A DNA stretch of 6,749 bases, from positions 1 through 6,749 of the forward strand of contig JALNVF010000154.1 of assembly GCA_023231445.1 (NCBI GenBank). Reading direction: 5' to 3'. This DNA is from Treponema sp. GTDB taxonomy: Bacteria > Spirochaetota > Spirochaetia > Treponematales > Treponemataceae. Each line of letters opens with the position of its first letter. Within the stretch, counting starts at the first letter, position 1. Below the pieces are notes generated by a model. It saw only the letters and a program-made list of their open reading frames with translations, made no database searches and was not told the DNA's origin. Below, one piece after another: positions 6,031-6,749 of the stretch. A program made the position numbers and the translations under genes.

Positions 6031-6063
6031 TTATTTCTCCTGCTGGTATCGTTAATTTTCCTG

Positions 6064-6097
6064 ATTATATCATTGTATGTGTATCACTGATTGTCAA
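6064..6097 (-). promoter_or_regulatory. Possible promoter for the frameshifted small gene
   Basis: On the minus strand there is a perfect TTGACA (6097-6092) and a perfect TATAAT (6069-6064), but 22 bases separate them, longer than the usual 16-18. TACAAT (6077-6072) is only 14 bases from TTGACA. A start from TATAAT would be near 6057, about 27 bases ahead of the ATG at 6030, a sensible leader. The 128-base gap between this gene and the upstream acetyltransferase gene supports separate transcription; no clear terminator is seen in it. Confidence 0.35.
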
Positions 6098-6158
6098 TTA
6101 TGAAACATGATAATTTATGCCGGAGACGGATGATTTTATTCCCGTTGACTTTCTGTTT

Positions 6159-6749
6159 TCATGCGGAAGGCCGTGATCCAAGTTCAACCCACGCCGGACG
6201 GAATCCTGATGCCTTTGCGGTATTCTGTGACGGTATGTTTGACCATGCGCAGCTGTAATAGGGAATGACATTTCGTCCGAGTATTTCACGTGCCAGTGTC
6301 CGTACAAGAGCGGATGCAATACCCTGCTGCCGGAATTCCGGAACGACGTCAATTCCTATCTGAAACATATGTTCTGCGTCGCTGCTTGCTCCCGCAATAC
6401 CTGCAAGTTTCCCGTTTATATATCCAGCTGCTGCAAGTACGTCTCTGCGGCCCGTGTCAGCTCCGTAATCAAACGCGTTGTGAAAACGGTCGTCTGTATA
6501 AAACTGAGGAATGTCTTTTTCTTCAAAAATCCGTATCTCCGGTTTACCGGAGTTGTCCGGGCTGCCCGTTATATTGTTAATAAGTGAACTGTCCGGCAGA
6601 TAATAAAGTGCAATGTATCTGATGCTCTGATTGTATTTTGAAAGTTCGTTGTTAAGAGTAAAAAGCTGAGGAGCATCAAAACTGTGCCAGCCGTTGTTTT
6701 CTTCAAGAAACGTTTTCATGAACGGAACAAGTTCCGGTGCAGCTGCGGC
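6159..6749 (-). CDS. GNAT-family N-acetyltransferase, 5' end outside the window
   Basis: The frame is open from the right edge to TGA at 6161-6159, giving 196 visible codons. A Met codon at 6719 exists, but the ten codons before it (ending ELVPF) are open and protein-like, so the gene probably begins beyond the window. Counting from that Met, residues 1-45 resemble the N-terminal half of longer GNAT proteins (FDAPQLFTLN, 14-23). The GNAT domain follows from about 61. VVPEFRQQGIASALV (125-139) is motif A, with R-Q-Q-G-I-A binding the acetyl-CoA pyrophosphate. SCAWSNIPSQNTAKASGF (156-173) is motif B, the usual W/N-x-x-S-x-x-x-A-x-x-x-G-F ending. The acceptor substrate is unknown: amino acids, antibiotics and peptides are all possible. 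It lies upstream on the same strand as the small frameshifted gene, 128 bases away. Confidence 0.85.
   Translation of the reverse strand, partial: AAAAPELVPFMKTFLEENNGWHSFDAPQLFTLNNELSKYNQSIRYIALYYLPDSSLINNITGSPDNSGKPEIRIFEEKDIPQFYTDDRFHNAFDYGADTGRRDVLAAAGYINGKLAGIAGASSDAEHMFQIGIDVVPEFRQQGIASALVRTLAREILGRNVIPYYSCAWSNIPSQNTAKASGFRPAWVELGSRPSA

Overview
The window is about 6.7 kb of a Gram-negative-type (diderm) bacterial chromosome. The mixed features (a probable outer-membrane beta-barrel, a lipoprotein with a loose lipobox, a carbohydrate-binding tail, and Firmicute-like hydrolases in a moderately AT-rich background) would fit a host-associated spirochaete such as Treponema. That assignment is an inference from style; no marker gene is present. 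No tRNA, rRNA, CRISPR array or insertion sequence is visible. The longest stretch without a gene is about 130 bases.

Layout. Positions 1-226 (+) are the last 74 codons of a secreted protein ending in a CBM4/9-like carbohydrate-binding domain. It converges on a minus-strand gene (255-866) for a small secreted beta-barrel resembling PagL lipid A deacylases. From the intergenic region at 867-958, a good promoter (TTGACA-N17-TATCAT) drives a plus-strand two-gene operon: a NapH-like membrane protein with two 4Fe-4S clusters (959-1699) and, 6 nt later, a PadR-family regulator (1706-2266). A palindrome overlapping the promoter is a candidate operator. Next, with its own promoter, comes a divergent DapB-like reductase (2376-3125) followed by a rho-independent terminator.

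The rest of the window is on the minus strand. Reading in the direction of transcription: a GNAT acetyltransferase cut by the right edge (6749-6159); a small uncharacterised gene that appears frameshifted near its start (6030-5628); a membrane-anchored Ntn hydrolase of the choloylglycine hydrolase / penicillin acyltransferase superfamily (5577-4474); and a lipoprotein serine hydrolase of the class C beta-lactamase-like family (4421-3183).

How they may work together. The Fe-S protein and PadR form a probable autoregulated redox unit of unknown substrate. The two adjacent extracytoplasmic hydrolases use unrelated folds but both belong to superfamilies that cut amide or lactam bonds, so a joint role in amide breakdown or detoxification at the cell surface is plausible but unproven. 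Nothing in the window amounts to a clear new defence or mobile system. The points most worth checking are the frameshifted gene, the PagL-like protein, the DapB paralogue lacking standard motifs, and the hydrolase pair.
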